Below, one piece after another: positions 8,409-16,115 of a stretch of 40,616 nucleotides of DNA. The notes below the pieces were generated by a model, which saw only the letters and a list, made by a program, of their open reading frames with translations, did no database searches and was not told where the DNA came from. Location of the stretch: contig CAAEMZ010000049.1 of the NCBI GenBank assembly GCA_900757195.1, positions 1 to 40,616 on the forward strand. Direction: 5' to 3'. A program made the position numbers and the translations under genes. Source of the DNA: Lachnospiraceae bacterium (GTDB lineage Bacteria > Bacillota > Clostridia > Lachnospirales > Lachnospiraceae). Within the stretch, counting starts at the first letter, position 1. Each line of letters starts with the position of its first letter.

Positions 8409-8460
8409 TAACAAAAAAATCCTTCGGAAGGACACGCAGGTCCCGCCAAAGGATTTTCAA
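8409..8460 (-). terminator. Rho-independent terminator after the pspC-like gene
   Basis: On the minus strand AAAATCCTT pairs with AAGGATTTT, with inner GG/CC and GGAC/GTCC pairs around a small loop, followed by TTTTTTT. It starts 8 nt after the pspC-like stop and separates this cluster from spoIIIA. Confidence 0.75.
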
Positions 8461-8467
8461 AAATTTT

Positions 8468-8647
8468 TTAATTTTCTTCCGGCATAATCACTGCTGCCAC
8501 AATATAAGCAACAAAACCTGTACCGGTAAAGCCGAGCAGCAGAGCCAGAAGCCGGATCACTGTCGGATCTACATTCAGATAATCACCAATGCCTCCGCAT
8601 ACACCGCAGATCACCCGGTTTTTTCTGGAACGATATAATCTTTTCAT
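8468..8647 (-). CDS. PspC domain protein (59 residues)
   Basis: A very short gene reading MKRLYRSRKNRVICGVCGGI, then GDYLNVDPTVIRLL, then a hydrophobic helix and PEEN. This is the PspC fold: a basic N-terminus, the conserved CGVCGGIGDYLNVDPT segment, and one membrane helix (about 31-54). PspC proteins are inner-membrane partners in phage-shock or envelope stress responses. It is last in a PadR-DUF1700-DUF4097-PspC cluster, 18 nt after the DUF4097 gene, and is closed by a terminator. The function here is inferred from domain and context. Confidence 0.88.
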   Translation of the reverse strand: MKRLYRSRKNRVICGVCGGIGDYLNVDPTVIRLLALLLGFTGTGFVAYIVAAVIMPEEN

Positions 8648-8665
8648 ATCTTTTCACCCCATCTT

Positions 8666-9571
8666 TTATTTATTAATTTTCATCTCTATTTTCCCGGCGT
8701 CACAGGCAAGGGACCATGTGGCTTCCCCTTTATTATTGATATAACGTTTTTCCTCAAGACCGGAGAAGCTATGATCGTTGATCTCCAGTGCGCCTGCAGC
8801 CACATCAATTTCATAATTATAATAGGTGTCCTCCACACCGGAAAGATTCATGCTGATTTTTCCGGCATCGACATCGACAACACCGCCGCCCGGGATTTTT
8901 CCCGTCAGTGAAATACTTCCGGCATCGCAGTCCAGTTCCGCACCTTCTGCCTGGATATTCTTAAGCTCTACGCCGCCGGCATCCACATCCACATCCAGAT
9001 TATCCGCCGAGAGCGCTGTCATCACATGACAGCCGCCGGCATCCGTATCAATGGAAACGCTGTAAAATGTCATGTTTTCCGGCATATAGAGCGTTGCCTC
9101 CGGCATATCTGCGCCAAAGGTCCAGAATTTTTCATCTTTATTTCTTACAATAATTTCATCATTTTCAACGGTCCATTCAAAGTACTGGCTGTCCGCTCCT
9201 GCATCCAGCCAGATTTCCTGGCGGTTATCCGGCGTTCCCTTAATCACCAGTTTTCCGAAATCCATATCCACATAGAGACCTGTCATCTCCCTGTTCTCCG
9301 GTACCGGTACGGTCACACTGCCGTCGGAACTGAGAGCGCCGTATAAAACATCCTCCGGGTCCGGCACCTCGTACACTTCCTCATGCACTTCCTCGTGATA
9401 AGCATCCCATCCAAAAATACTTCTGCCGAACAGATTGTATCTGCCATCTTCAATATTCTGGCGGACATCCGAAAAACTCACACCGATGCTCAGTGCCGCC
9501 ACGCAGAGACCGCCGCCGGCCAGTACCAGGATCAGGACAATAATCAGCCATATTTTTGTACCTTTTTTCAT
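8666..9571 (-). CDS. DUF4097 family membrane-anchored beta-repeat protein
   Basis: 301 residues. An N-terminal membrane anchor (about 8-29) is followed by a variable linker and a DUF4097 domain from about residue 95 to the end. The domain shows a repeated D-x-D-A-G motif (near 175, 195, 214, 233) with weaker copies near 256 and 291, about 20 residues apart, consistent with turns of a right-handed beta-solenoid. Related proteins include LiaG-like envelope stress proteins; the ligand is unknown. The start codon overlaps the upstream DUF1700 gene (ATGA). Role in cell-envelope stress is inferred from neighbours. Confidence 0.82.
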   Translation of the reverse strand: MKKGTKIWLIIVLILVLAGGGLCVAALSIGVSFSDVRQNIEDGRYNLFGRSIFGWDAYHEEVHEEVYEVPDPEDVLYGALSSDGSVTVPVPENREMTGLYVDMDFGKLVIKGTPDNRQEIWLDAGADSQYFEWTVENDEIIVRNKDEKFWTFGADMPEATLYMPENMTFYSVSIDTDAGGCHVMTALSADNLDVDVDAGGVELKNIQAEGAELDCDAGSISLTGKIPGGGVVDVDAGKISMNLSGVEDTYYNYEIDVAAGALEINDHSFSGLEEKRYINNKGEATWSLACDAGKIEMKINK

Positions 9572-10341
9572 GAAGCGTCCTCTCCTCTCCTGAAAATTTT
9601 ACGAAACAGACTGACGATTCCCCGGATAACCCATGGAATCAGCCGTTTAAAAATCACGATTGTCAGCATAAATGCCAGAATTCCGATGGCGATCATAATC
9701 AGAGAAAAGCCCATCATTAAAAGTCCTTCCGCCGTATAGGTTATCATCCGCATAATACTCATGACAAAGAGGACAACACCCCCTACGGAAAATCCGATAC
9801 CGGCACAGGCAACGCCTACGGTACAGGCCAGCAACATTCCGAAAATACCCACTGCCAGCCCGACAACTGCGCTTCCGAAACCACCGATCACAGGCAGGGC
9901 CAGAATGACCAGAATTGCGATCAGAATATATTTTCCGATATTATTATTTTTAGGAACTTCCGGCTCCGGATAGGTCTGCTGTTCAGAGGTCCATGATCCG
10001 CTCTCTGACGTTTCCGACCATCCGCTGTCCCTCCGGTTCTCTGTTTCCTTCCATTCATCCTTTCCATAGACCTGCGGTGTCCGCTGTTCCGGTTCTACCC
10101 GCGCATCCTTAAATCCCTGTTCACTGAACTCGCTCCGGTCATCGTCTTCTTCATTCATTGATGAGCGTATCGACATCGCAATCTTCTCCGGCACATCCAG
10201 CAGACCATCCACAATGTCTGTCTCCGAAAGACCTGCTTCATCCATGTAATCCATATAATATGCCAGGGCATCTTCTCTGTCTTTTTCATCGATGTCCTGA
10301 AGCAGATATTCCAATTGCTTCAAAAATTCCATGCGGGTCAT
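9568..10341 (-). CDS. DUF1700 domain membrane protein
   Basis: 257 residues. The N-terminal 65 residues (MTRMEFLKQLEYLLQDI, then EDALAYYMDYMDEAGLSE and VPEKIAMSI) are the DUF1700 helical domain. A polar, glutamate-rich linker follows, then four hydrophobic segments from about 135 to 240 and a basic tail RKIFRRGEDAS. DUF1700 genes regularly sit just after PadR-type regulators and before DUF4097 genes, as here, with 4-nt overlaps on both sides. The biochemical function is unknown. Confidence 0.82.
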   Translation of the reverse strand: MTRMEFLKQLEYLLQDIDEKDREDALAYYMDYMDEAGLSETDIVDGLLDVPEKIAMSIRSSMNEEDDDRSEFSEQGFKDARVEPEQRTPQVYGKDEWKETENRRDSGWSETSESGSWTSEQQTYPEPEVPKNNNIGKYILIAILVILALPVIGGFGSAVVGLAVGIFGMLLACTVGVACAGIGFSVGGVVLFVMSIMRMITYTAEGLLMMGFSLIMIAIGILAFMLTIVIFKRLIPWVIRGIVSLFRKIFRRGEDAS

Positions 10342-10664
10342 TGACTCATCTCCTCCCTGTCAAATAATTGTGTGATTTTGGATGAATAAGACTTCCACTC
10401 TGTCCGGTACAGGTTCAACTGAACCAGCCCTGCCGGTGTAATCTTATAATATCTCCGGTTTCTTCCGCCAAACTGAACATCATAGACTTCCAGACACGCA
10501 TCCTTCTGCAGACGTCGAAGCACCGGATATAAAGTGGATTCGGAAATATCAATCGCCTGCCGGACATCCTGTGTAATTTTGTATCCGTAAGTACCGTCCT
10601 TTTCCTTGGATACGACAGAAAGTACAATCGCATCCAGTAATGCGGCGCCTGTATTAAAAACCAT
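10338..10664 (-). CDS. PadR family transcriptional regulator
   Basis: 108 residues with a PadR winged helix: LLDAIVLSVVSKEKDGTYGY, then TQDVRQAIDISESTLYPVLR and GGRNRRYYKITPAGLVQL, with a short C-terminal helix for dimerisation (PadR subfamily 2 type). The start at 10664 is chosen because AAAGGAGAGG is spaced correctly, rather than the ATG at 10724 inside the leader. It is first of a four-gene cluster. The inverted repeat over its own -10 box suggests autorepression relieved by an unknown ligand. Confidence 0.87.
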   Translation of the reverse strand: MVFNTGAALLDAIVLSVVSKEKDGTYGYKITQDVRQAIDISESTLYPVLRRLQKDACLEVYDVQFGGRNRRYYKITPAGLVQLNLYRTEWKSYSSKITQLFDREEMSQ

Positions 10665-10722
10665 TAAATCCTCTCCTTTCTTCAATTCTTCCATGTTCAC
10701 CTGTAATATTGTTTTCATACAC

Positions 10723-10743
10723 ATATTATATGTTGTATAATAT
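10723..10743. promoter_or_regulatory. Candidate PadR operator (inverted repeat)
   Basis: ATATTAT, 7 nt, ATAATAT, a perfect 7-bp inverted repeat that covers the -10 box of the padR promoter. A repressor bound here would block RNA polymerase. AT-richness makes chance repeats more likely, so binding is inferred. Confidence 0.45.
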
Positions 10744-10753
10744 TGATTGTCAA
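10725..10753 (-). promoter_or_regulatory. Consensus sigma-A promoter of the padR cluster
   Basis: On the minus strand TTGACA, a 17-nt spacer and TATAAT: both boxes match the consensus perfectly. Such a strong promoter usually needs repression, which fits the overlapping inverted repeat. The leader to the padR start is about 55 nt. Confidence 0.8.
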
Positions 10754-10812
10754 TATATATTTATTTCAATATAATATTATTCTTCTTACAAATTTCTTAC
10801 AGAAATTAATCA

Positions 10813-10841
10813 TTGCCTGTCCACGGAAGAACTGCTAAAAT
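10813..10841 (+). promoter_or_regulatory. Candidate sigma-A promoter of glycerate kinase
   Basis: TTGCCT, 17-nt spacer, TAAAAT, followed by a start codon about 50 nt downstream with AGGAGG in between. Divergent from the padR promoter in the same 225-nt gap. Confidence 0.6.
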
Positions 10842-10889
10842 GAAAGCATTATCAGAAAGTGACTTACATAAAGACAGGAGGATAAATCT

Positions 10890-12014
10890 ATGAAAGTTGT
10901 CATTGCAATTGATTCACTGAAAGGCAGCCTGAGTTCTATGGACGCAGGAAATGCCATTAAAAACGGAATTTTAAAGGCTGTCGACGCCGAAGTGATCGTC
11001 TGTCCGCTGGCAGACGGCGGTGAAGGCACAACGGATGCCCTCATCGAAGGTATGGGCGGTGAAAAAATCACGCTCACCGTCAATGGCCCCCTCGGCGCTC
11101 CGACCGAAGCTTTCTACGGCTATCTGAAAGAATCAAATACAGCGATTATGGAAATGGCCATGGCCTCCGGCATTACCCTTGTTTCCCGTCAGGATTTGGA
11201 CCCGATGGCCGCAACGACTTTTGGTGTCGGCGAAATGATTAAAGATGCCATCGGCAGAGGCATCCGCCATTTTATTATCGGCATCGGCGGAAGCGCAACC
11301 AATGACGGCGGCACAGGGATGCTGACCGCTCTCGGCTACGAATTTCTGGATGCGAAAGGGAAGCCCGTCGGCCTCGGCGGCCAGTGCCTCGAAAAAATCG
11401 CTTCTGTCTCAGATAAAAACCGGATTCCCGCTCTGGATGAATGTGTCTTCCAGATTGCCTGTGACGTTGAAAACCCGCTGTGCGGCCCTCATGGCGCCAC
11501 TTACATCTATGGACCGCAAAAAGGAGTAACCGAAGACCTGCTTCCGGTTCTTGACCGCGGAATGAACAACTACGGACACATTGCTGAAGCCTTTACGGGA
11601 AAATCCACCATGTCCACCGCCGGATCCGGCGCTTCCGGCGGCCTTGGATTTGCCTTTGTCACCTTTTTAAACGGGACCTTAAAATCCGGCACGGATCTGA
11701 TTCTTGAAGCCATCGCTCTGGAAACGGCCATCGAAGGCGCCGATTTTGTGATTACCGGCGAAGGCCGTCTTGACCGGCAGACCGCCATGGGAAAAGGCCC
11801 TGTCGGCGTTGCCCGGCTCGGCAAAAAACACGGTGCAAAAACCATTGCTCTGGCCGGAGCCCTTACCGATGGCGCCGCCGCCTGCAACGATGCGGGTATC
11901 GACGGATATTTTTCTATTCTTTCCTCTGTGTGTACGCTGGAAGAAGCCATGTCCCCGGAAACCACACGAAAAAATCTGGAACTGACCGCAAATCAGCTTT
12001 TCCGGCTTTTATAA
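10890..12014 (+). CDS. Glycerate kinase (GlxK/GarK family)
   Basis: 374 residues; phosphorylates D-glycerate with ATP (2- or 3-phosphoglycerate, depending on subfamily). Family motifs are at the N-terminus (IAIDSLKGSLSSMDAGNAI), then PLADGGEGTTDAL, the GIGGSATNDGGTGM loop near residues 131-144, GASGGLGFAF and the C-terminal FVITGEGRLDRQTAMGKGP. The length is normal. It stands alone on the plus strand with its own promoter and terminator; no partner genes for glyoxylate or glucarate use are nearby. Start ATG is preceded by AGGAGG. Confidence 0.92.
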   Translation: MKVVIAIDSLKGSLSSMDAGNAIKNGILKAVDAEVIVCPLADGGEGTTDALIEGMGGEKITLTVNGPLGAPTEAFYGYLKESNTAIMEMAMASGITLVSRQDLDPMAATTFGVGEMIKDAIGRGIRHFIIGIGGSATNDGGTGMLTALGYEFLDAKGKPVGLGGQCLEKIASVSDKNRIPALDECVFQIACDVENPLCGPHGATYIYGPQKGVTEDLLPVLDRGMNNYGHIAEAFTGKSTMSTAGSGASGGLGFAFVTFLNGTLKSGTDLILEAIALETAIEGADFVITGEGRLDRQTAMGKGPVGVARLGKKHGAKTIALAGALTDGAAACNDAGIDGYFSILSSVCTLEEAMSPETTRKNLELTANQLFRLL

Positions 12015-12022
12015 TCCTATCA

Positions 12023-12064
12023 AAAAAATCAGGTACGGAGTTTTCACTCCGTACCTGATTTTTT
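12023..12064. terminator. Bidirectional terminator between glycerate kinase and flavodiiron gene
   Basis: An 18-bp perfect stem with a 6-nt loop, including A and T runs at its two ends, so it can serve the plus-strand glycerate kinase and the convergent minus-strand flavodiiron gene. Confidence 0.85.
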
Positions 12065-12130
12065 GCTATTGGAAAGTTCGAGACCGAACCTGTCCGCTTT
12101 GTTTTTCCTCAGGGCATCTTCCGCTCCGTC

Positions 12131-13339
12131 TCACGCCTTCACAGATGCTTTGATCGCCTCTTTGAAGTCTGTCAATTCCCCGATACGCGACGTTTTTGCC
12201 GCAGATTTCATGCTGAACATCGGCTCAATCACCGTACAGTTCTTCAGATCTTCAATCATCGATTTCATATTTTTTCCGCACATCGGCGCCCACGTTCCGT
12301 TTTCCATCAGCGCAAACCTGCGGTTTGAAAGATTCAGCGCCTTCATGTCATGAAGCAGGTTCGCCATCACCGGATAAATGCCGCCATTATACGTCGGCGC
12401 CGCCAGAACGATATGGCTGTATTTAAAGGCCTCGCTGATGAGTTCCGAAACATGGGTCGTGGAAACATCATAAACCGCCAGATTCCGGATACCGTCCTCC
12501 GCCAGCATCATCGCCAGGGCATTGGCCGCATTTTCCGTATTTCCATACATCGATGCATACATAATCACAACCCCCGGCACCTCCGGTTCATAACGGCTCC
12601 ATAAATCATATTTTCCGATAAAATAATCCAGATTTTCGCGCCATACCGGCCCGTGCAGCGGGCAAAGCATCCGAATGTCCAAAGCTGCCGCCTTTTTCAG
12701 AAGGGCCTGTACCTGGGCGCCATATTTACCCACGATATTGGCATAATATCTCCGCGCTTCATCCAGCATATCTCTGTCAAAATCCATTTCATCCGCAAAA
12801 ATTCTGCCGTCCAGCGCCCCAAAAGTTCCAAAGGCATCTGCCGAAAAAAGAATCTTTTCCGAAACCTCATACGTAACCATCACTTCCGGCCAGTGGACCA
12901 TCGGAGCCATATAAAAATGCAGTTCATGCCTTCCGAGAGAAAGGCTGTCCTTTTCTTTCACAACGATTTTCTGCGTTTCGGGCAGTGAAATGTCAAAAAA
13001 CTGATCGATCATCTGAAAGGTTTTTGAATTTCCAACGATGGTAACCTCCGGATACAGCCGGATTAAATTCTCTATATTGGCACAGTGGTCCGGTTCCATA
13101 TGATTGACAATCAGATAATCCAGCTTTCTGCCATCCAGCACATACCGGATATTTTCAAAAAACGGACGCTTTCCGTCGCCGTCAACCGTATCCAGCAGCG
13201 CTGTCTTCTCATCGGTAATCAGGTAAGCATTATAGGATACGCCTTTTGGAATCGGAAAAATATTTTCAAATAAATTCAGCCGCCGGTCGTTGACGCCAAC
13301 CCAATAAATACTGTCTGTGATTTTACGTGTACACTGCAT
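12131..13339 (-). CDS. Flavodiiron protein (FprA family A-type flavoprotein)
   Basis: 402 residues; reduces O2 to water or NO to N2O, protecting strict anaerobes. The N-terminal metallo-beta-lactamase-like domain (about 1-245) carries the diiron ligand pattern NHMEPDH near residue 79, then VHWPE, SADAFGTFG and CPLHGPVW. The C-terminal flavodoxin domain (about 255-395) has YASMYGNTENAANAL for FMN phosphate and APTYNGGIYP. No fused rubredoxin domain is present, so an external electron donor is needed. It is convergent with glycerate kinase and follows mgsA with 126 nt between. Confidence 0.94.
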   Translation of the reverse strand: MQCTRKITDSIYWVGVNDRRLNLFENIFPIPKGVSYNAYLITDEKTALLDTVDGDGKRPFFENIRYVLDGRKLDYLIVNHMEPDHCANIENLIRLYPEVTIVGNSKTFQMIDQFFDISLPETQKIVVKEKDSLSLGRHELHFYMAPMVHWPEVMVTYEVSEKILFSADAFGTFGALDGRIFADEMDFDRDMLDEARRYYANIVGKYGAQVQALLKKAAALDIRMLCPLHGPVWRENLDYFIGKYDLWSRYEPEVPGVVIMYASMYGNTENAANALAMMLAEDGIRNLAVYDVSTTHVSELISEAFKYSHIVLAAPTYNGGIYPVMANLLHDMKALNLSNRRFALMENGTWAPMCGKNMKSMIEDLKNCTVIEPMFSMKSAAKTSRIGELTDFKEAIKASVKA

Positions 13340-13409
13340 TCTGCCAGTCTCCCTTCACTATCTCCAACGCCATCGGCATCGGATCCGCCATCAATAAGTT
13401 ATTTCTATT

Positions 13410-13443
13410 AAAAAAGAAGCGACTTAGTCTTTATAACTTCGCC
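13410..13443 (-). terminator. Probable terminator after mgsA
   Basis: On the minus strand GGCGA and TCGCT (one G-U pair) with an inner TTA/TAA pair form a short hairpin followed by TCTTTTTT. It lies 22 nt after the mgsA stop. The stem is weak. Confidence 0.45.
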
Positions 13444-13465
13444 GCCCCTCTATTCCCCATTCACA

Positions 13466-13867
13466 TTATTTATGGGTACGCCATTCCAAATCTCCATGTT
13501 CAAGCCCCATTATCAGTACCTCTGCTGTCGCAATATTTGTCGCCATAGGAATGCAGTAAGCATCGCACTGATTCATAATTGCATAAATATTCGGTTTCTC
13601 AGTTGCTGCCAAAGATGGATTATAAAAGAAAATAACAATGTCCATACTATTGTCTTCAATCATCTCAATAAACTGATGGTCCCCGCCGACACTCCCCGGC
13701 AAAAATTTGTTTACTCTGAGATTCGTTGCCTCTTCAATACGCCGTCCGGTAACCCCGGTCGCATAAAGTGTATGCTTGCTTAAGATTTTCTTATAAGCAA
13801 TGCAAAAATTTTCAATCAGTTCTTTTTTATTATTATGTGAAATTATTCCAATATTCATCTCCTGCAT
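13466..13867 (-). CDS. mgsA: Methylglyoxal synthase
   Basis: 133 residues; converts dihydroxyacetone phosphate to methylglyoxal and phosphate, a bypass of lower glycolysis under phosphate limitation. The family signature is intact: ATGVTGRRIEE, KFLPGSVGGDHQFIEMI (GGDHQ with the catalytic aspartate) and DIVIFFYNPSLA, then PMATNIATAEVLI. ATG at 13867 (MQEMNIG) has AAAGGGGGG before it; the ATG at 13858 is an alternative, preceded by a closely placed AGGAG. The gene has a sigma-A-like promoter and an inverted repeat upstream. Confidence 0.93.
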   Translation of the reverse strand: MQEMNIGIISHNNKKELIENFCIAYKKILSKHTLYATGVTGRRIEEATNLRVNKFLPGSVGGDHQFIEMIEDNSMDIVIFFYNPSLAATEKPNIYAIMNQCDAYCIPMATNIATAEVLIMGLEHGDLEWRTHK

Positions 13868-13922
13868 CGCCCCCCTTTCTCGTACAGCATATTTCTTATA
13901 AACAAAAAAACTTCTCACTATG

Positions 13923-13952
13923 ATTCTACTTTATGCCCGGCTTTTTTGTCAA
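13923..13952 (-). promoter_or_regulatory. Candidate sigma-A promoter of mgsA
   Basis: On the minus strand TTGACA, an 18-nt spacer and TAGAAT. The -35 is perfect and the -10 has one mismatch. The leader to the start codon is about 50 nt. Confidence 0.6.
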
Positions 13953-13957
13953 TAAGC

Positions 13958-14003
13958 GACAAAAAACTACATATTTTTTTCACAATTTAGTAGTTTTTCT
14001 GTC
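13958..14003. repeat. Imperfect 13-bp inverted repeat upstream of mgsA promoter
   Basis: GACA-AAAAACTAC and its complement, seen as GTAGTTTTTCTGTC, separated by 19 nt and differing by one inserted base. It ends 6 nt upstream of the mgsA -35 box. It may be an operator for mgsA or the end of the patatin transcript; the T run inside the 3' arm (GTAGTTTTTT on the minus strand) allows a weak terminator. Confidence 0.5.
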
Positions 14004-14054
14004 AAAAATCTGCTCTCTTCCGGAGTTTTCCCTGAAAAACAGCTTCTTAAACCA

Positions 14055-14906
14055 TTATTTTTCCAGATAGTCCACCAGTTCCTTATGTTGCTTCATCATC
14101 TGAATATAGCCATGGCGGTAAAATTCCATTAATTTTTCCCGATTGCGCTCTGCTCTGGAAATCGGCGGAATCTCCGGACGCAGCACGAAAATCTTTCCTT
14201 CAGCCTCCAGACGGTCCACCCGGTCCATCTGACGGTTATATAAAACATAACGTCTGGACAGAGCTTCTGCCAGCTTCGGATAATTTCTGAAATAATGACG
14301 CCATATCCGGTCCATCCTCGGTGACGGTCCCTTCCGGTAATCCCGGTTCCGGGTCAGAATGACCACCGCTTTTTTATAACCCATTTTCATCGTATGGCCC
14401 AGAGGTACCGAATCTGAAACACCGCCGTCCACATAAAATCCGCCATCCACATCCACCATCGGTGTAATCATCGGCATACTCGACGATGCCCGGCAGATCT
14501 TCATCAACCGTTCCCTGTCCGCTTTTTCCTGAAAATATTCCGCTTTTCCTGTCCGCGCATTGGTGGCAACAATTTCACACACCGTTTTCGAACCGAAATA
14601 AGTATCAAAATCAAAGGGATAGATATCCTTCGGATATTTATCAAAAATAATATCCATATCAAAAATACTGTGCTTCTTTAAAATCGCCCCGACGGTCATG
14701 TAATCGTTTTCTCTTTCGGGCATAAAACAATGCCGTGTGCGGTCAAACTGTTTTGACACAAAATCCACCGCATTACAGCTTCCCGCCGAAACACCGACCA
14801 CATAGGAAAACTCCATGTCCTTCTCCAGAAGATAATCCAACGCTCCCGATGTAAATATTCCCCGGGTCGAACCGCCCTCAAGGACCAAGCCTGCCTCATA
14901 CATCAT
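14055..14906 (-). CDS. Patatin-like phospholipase family protein
   Basis: 283 residues, an alpha/beta hydrolase-like lipase with a Ser-Asp dyad. Seen are the oxyanion segment LVLEGGSTRGIFTSGALDYL, the nucleophile motif GVSAGSCNAVD (serine near residue 41), and the DGG motif FYVDGGVSDSVPLGHTMKMG with the catalytic aspartate. The usual GGGxRG is GGSTRG here, a variation common in the YjjU/RssA-like branch. Length fits that branch. Substrate unknown; probably cytoplasmic or membrane-associated, with no signal peptide. Start ATG has GAGGTGAG upstream. Confidence 0.88.
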   Translation of the reverse strand: MMYEAGLVLEGGSTRGIFTSGALDYLLEKDMEFSYVVGVSAGSCNAVDFVSKQFDRTRHCFMPERENDYMTVGAILKKHSIFDMDIIFDKYPKDIYPFDFDTYFGSKTVCEIVATNARTGKAEYFQEKADRERLMKICRASSSMPMITPMVDVDGGFYVDGGVSDSVPLGHTMKMGYKKAVVILTRNRDYRKGPSPRMDRIWRHYFRNYPKLAEALSRRYVLYNRQMDRVDRLEAEGKIFVLRPEIPPISRAERNREKLMEFYRHGYIQMMKQHKELVDYLEK

Positions 14907-14935
14907 TCTGTCTCACCTCTACTGATTATTAAAGA

Positions 14936-14960
14936 AACCCCGCAAGCAGCTTGCGGGGTT
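14936..14960 (-). terminator. Rho-independent terminator after efp
   Basis: AACCCCGCAAG, a 3-nt loop and CTTGCGGGGTT: a perfect 11-bp GC-rich stem, followed on the minus strand by TTTCTTT. It lies 17 nt after the efp stop and ends the aroD-efp direction of transcription. Confidence 0.88.
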
Positions 14961-14977
14961 CCCTATATCGCTCTGTC

Positions 14978-15535
14978 TTATACTCTGGACAGATATTCTC
15001 CGGTACGTGTATCAATCTTAATCACATCACCGATTTCTACAAATAATGGCACGTAAACTAAAGCACCTGTTTCAACAGTTGCCGGTTTTGTAGCACCTGT
15101 AGATGTATCACCTTTGAAACCTGGTTCTGTTTCTGTGATTTCAAGTTCTACAAACAGTGGTGGTTCCATAGCAAACACTTCGTTGTTATGGGAAAGAATC
15201 TTAACCATTTCGTTTTCTTTCACAAATTTCAGTGTTTCACCCACCTGATCCTCGCTCAATGCAATCTGGTCGTATGTTTCAACATCCATAAAGTGATATA
15301 AATCACCATCGCTGTAAAGATACTGCATTTCTTTTCTTTCAATATGTGCCTGTGGGCATTTTTCAGTCGGACGGAAAGTTTTTTCAACAACACCGCCACT
15401 CTTGATATTTTTTAATTTTGTACGAACGAAAGCTGCACCCTTTCCAGGTTTTACATGCTGAAATTCAATAACCTGATATACGTTTCCTTCATATTCAATG
15501 GTCAAACCATTTCTAAAATCGCCTGCTGATACCAT
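14978..15535 (-). CDS. efp: Translation elongation factor P
   Basis: 185 residues; binds stalled ribosomes and relieves arrest at proline runs. Domain I contains the modification loop KPGKGAAFVRTKLKN with the tip lysine, domain II the DVETYDQIALSEDQVG segment, and domain III ends in the signature region with ATVETGALVYVPLFVEIGD and IDTRTGEYLSRV. The start at 15535 is set by GGAGGAG 7 nt upstream. No EarP or EpmA genes are nearby, and the loop sequence fits the Firmicutes type. It is 67 nt downstream of yqeG, so it may be co-transcribed or have its own promoter. Confidence 0.96.
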   Translation of the reverse strand: MVSAGDFRNGLTIEYEGNVYQVIEFQHVKPGKGAAFVRTKLKNIKSGGVVEKTFRPTEKCPQAHIERKEMQYLYSDGDLYHFMDVETYDQIALSEDQVGETLKFVKENEMVKILSHNNEVFAMEPPLFVELEITETEPGFKGDTSTGATKPATVETGALVYVPLFVEIGDVIKIDTRTGEYLSRV

Positions 15536-15602
15536 GCTTGGCTCCTCCTTCAATATATTACATAAATGACTTCTTCCAGTATAAATAAATTCTGTCAATT
15601 TT

Positions 15603-16115
15603 TCAACTGTTTTTTTCTTTTGCACGCTTCTTTTTATAAAAACTGAGGACAATTTTCTCCAATTTGCGCTTCAGAACGATCTGAATCTCCTCTTTCGGAT
15701 GAATCGGCTGAACCAGAATACTGTAAATTCCGGCCCGTCTGGCTCCGAGAATGTCCGTAAAAATCTGATCGCCGACAAACAGAACCTTTTCCTTCGGCAC
15801 ATCCATTAAAAAAGCGGCCTTCAGATAATTTTCTGTCATCGGTTTATGGGCGTTGCATACCGTATAGGCATGAATATTTTTATTAAACATCTCAACCCGC
15901 GGCCCTTTATTGTTGGAGATCAGCGCATACTGAAAGCCGATCGCATCCAGCCTCTGAAACAACTGCTCCGCCCGCGCATCCGCCGGAGCTCCATGGGGCA
16001 CCAGCGTATTGTCAATATCAAAAATAACACCTCTGTACCCTTTTTTATAAAGTTTTTCAAAAGGAATATGATATGTGGATGCCACCCAGGCATCCGGGTA
16101 AAGCTTGTCAAACAT
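15603..16115 (-). CDS. YqeG family HAD IIIA-type phosphatase
   Basis: 170 residues with haloacid dehalogenase motifs: motif I VIFDIDNTLVPHGAP, motif II ALISNNKGPRV, motif III lysine in CNAHKPM and motif IV VGDQIFTDILGARRAG. The length and the N-terminal LYPDAWVASTYHIPFE match YqeG, a family near phosphatidylglycerophosphate phosphatase PgpP/GEP4. The substrate is not proven for the bacterial branch. It overlaps the cobQ 3' end by 8 nt. The C-terminus is rich in lysine (KKKRAKEKNS). Confidence 0.88.
   Translation of the reverse strand: MFDKLYPDAWVASTYHIPFEKLYKKGYRGVIFDIDNTLVPHGAPADARAEQLFQRLDAIGFQYALISNNKGPRVEMFNKNIHAYTVCNAHKPMTENYLKAAFLMDVPKEKVLFVGDQIFTDILGARRAGIYSILVQPIHPKEEIQIVLKRKLEKIVLSFYKKKRAKEKNS

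Noticed and set aside
14055..14906. Loss of function in the patatin-like protein because GGGxRG reads GGSTRG
   Set aside because: The serine and aspartate motifs are intact and the third glycine varies in this branch, so there is no firm sign of inactivation.
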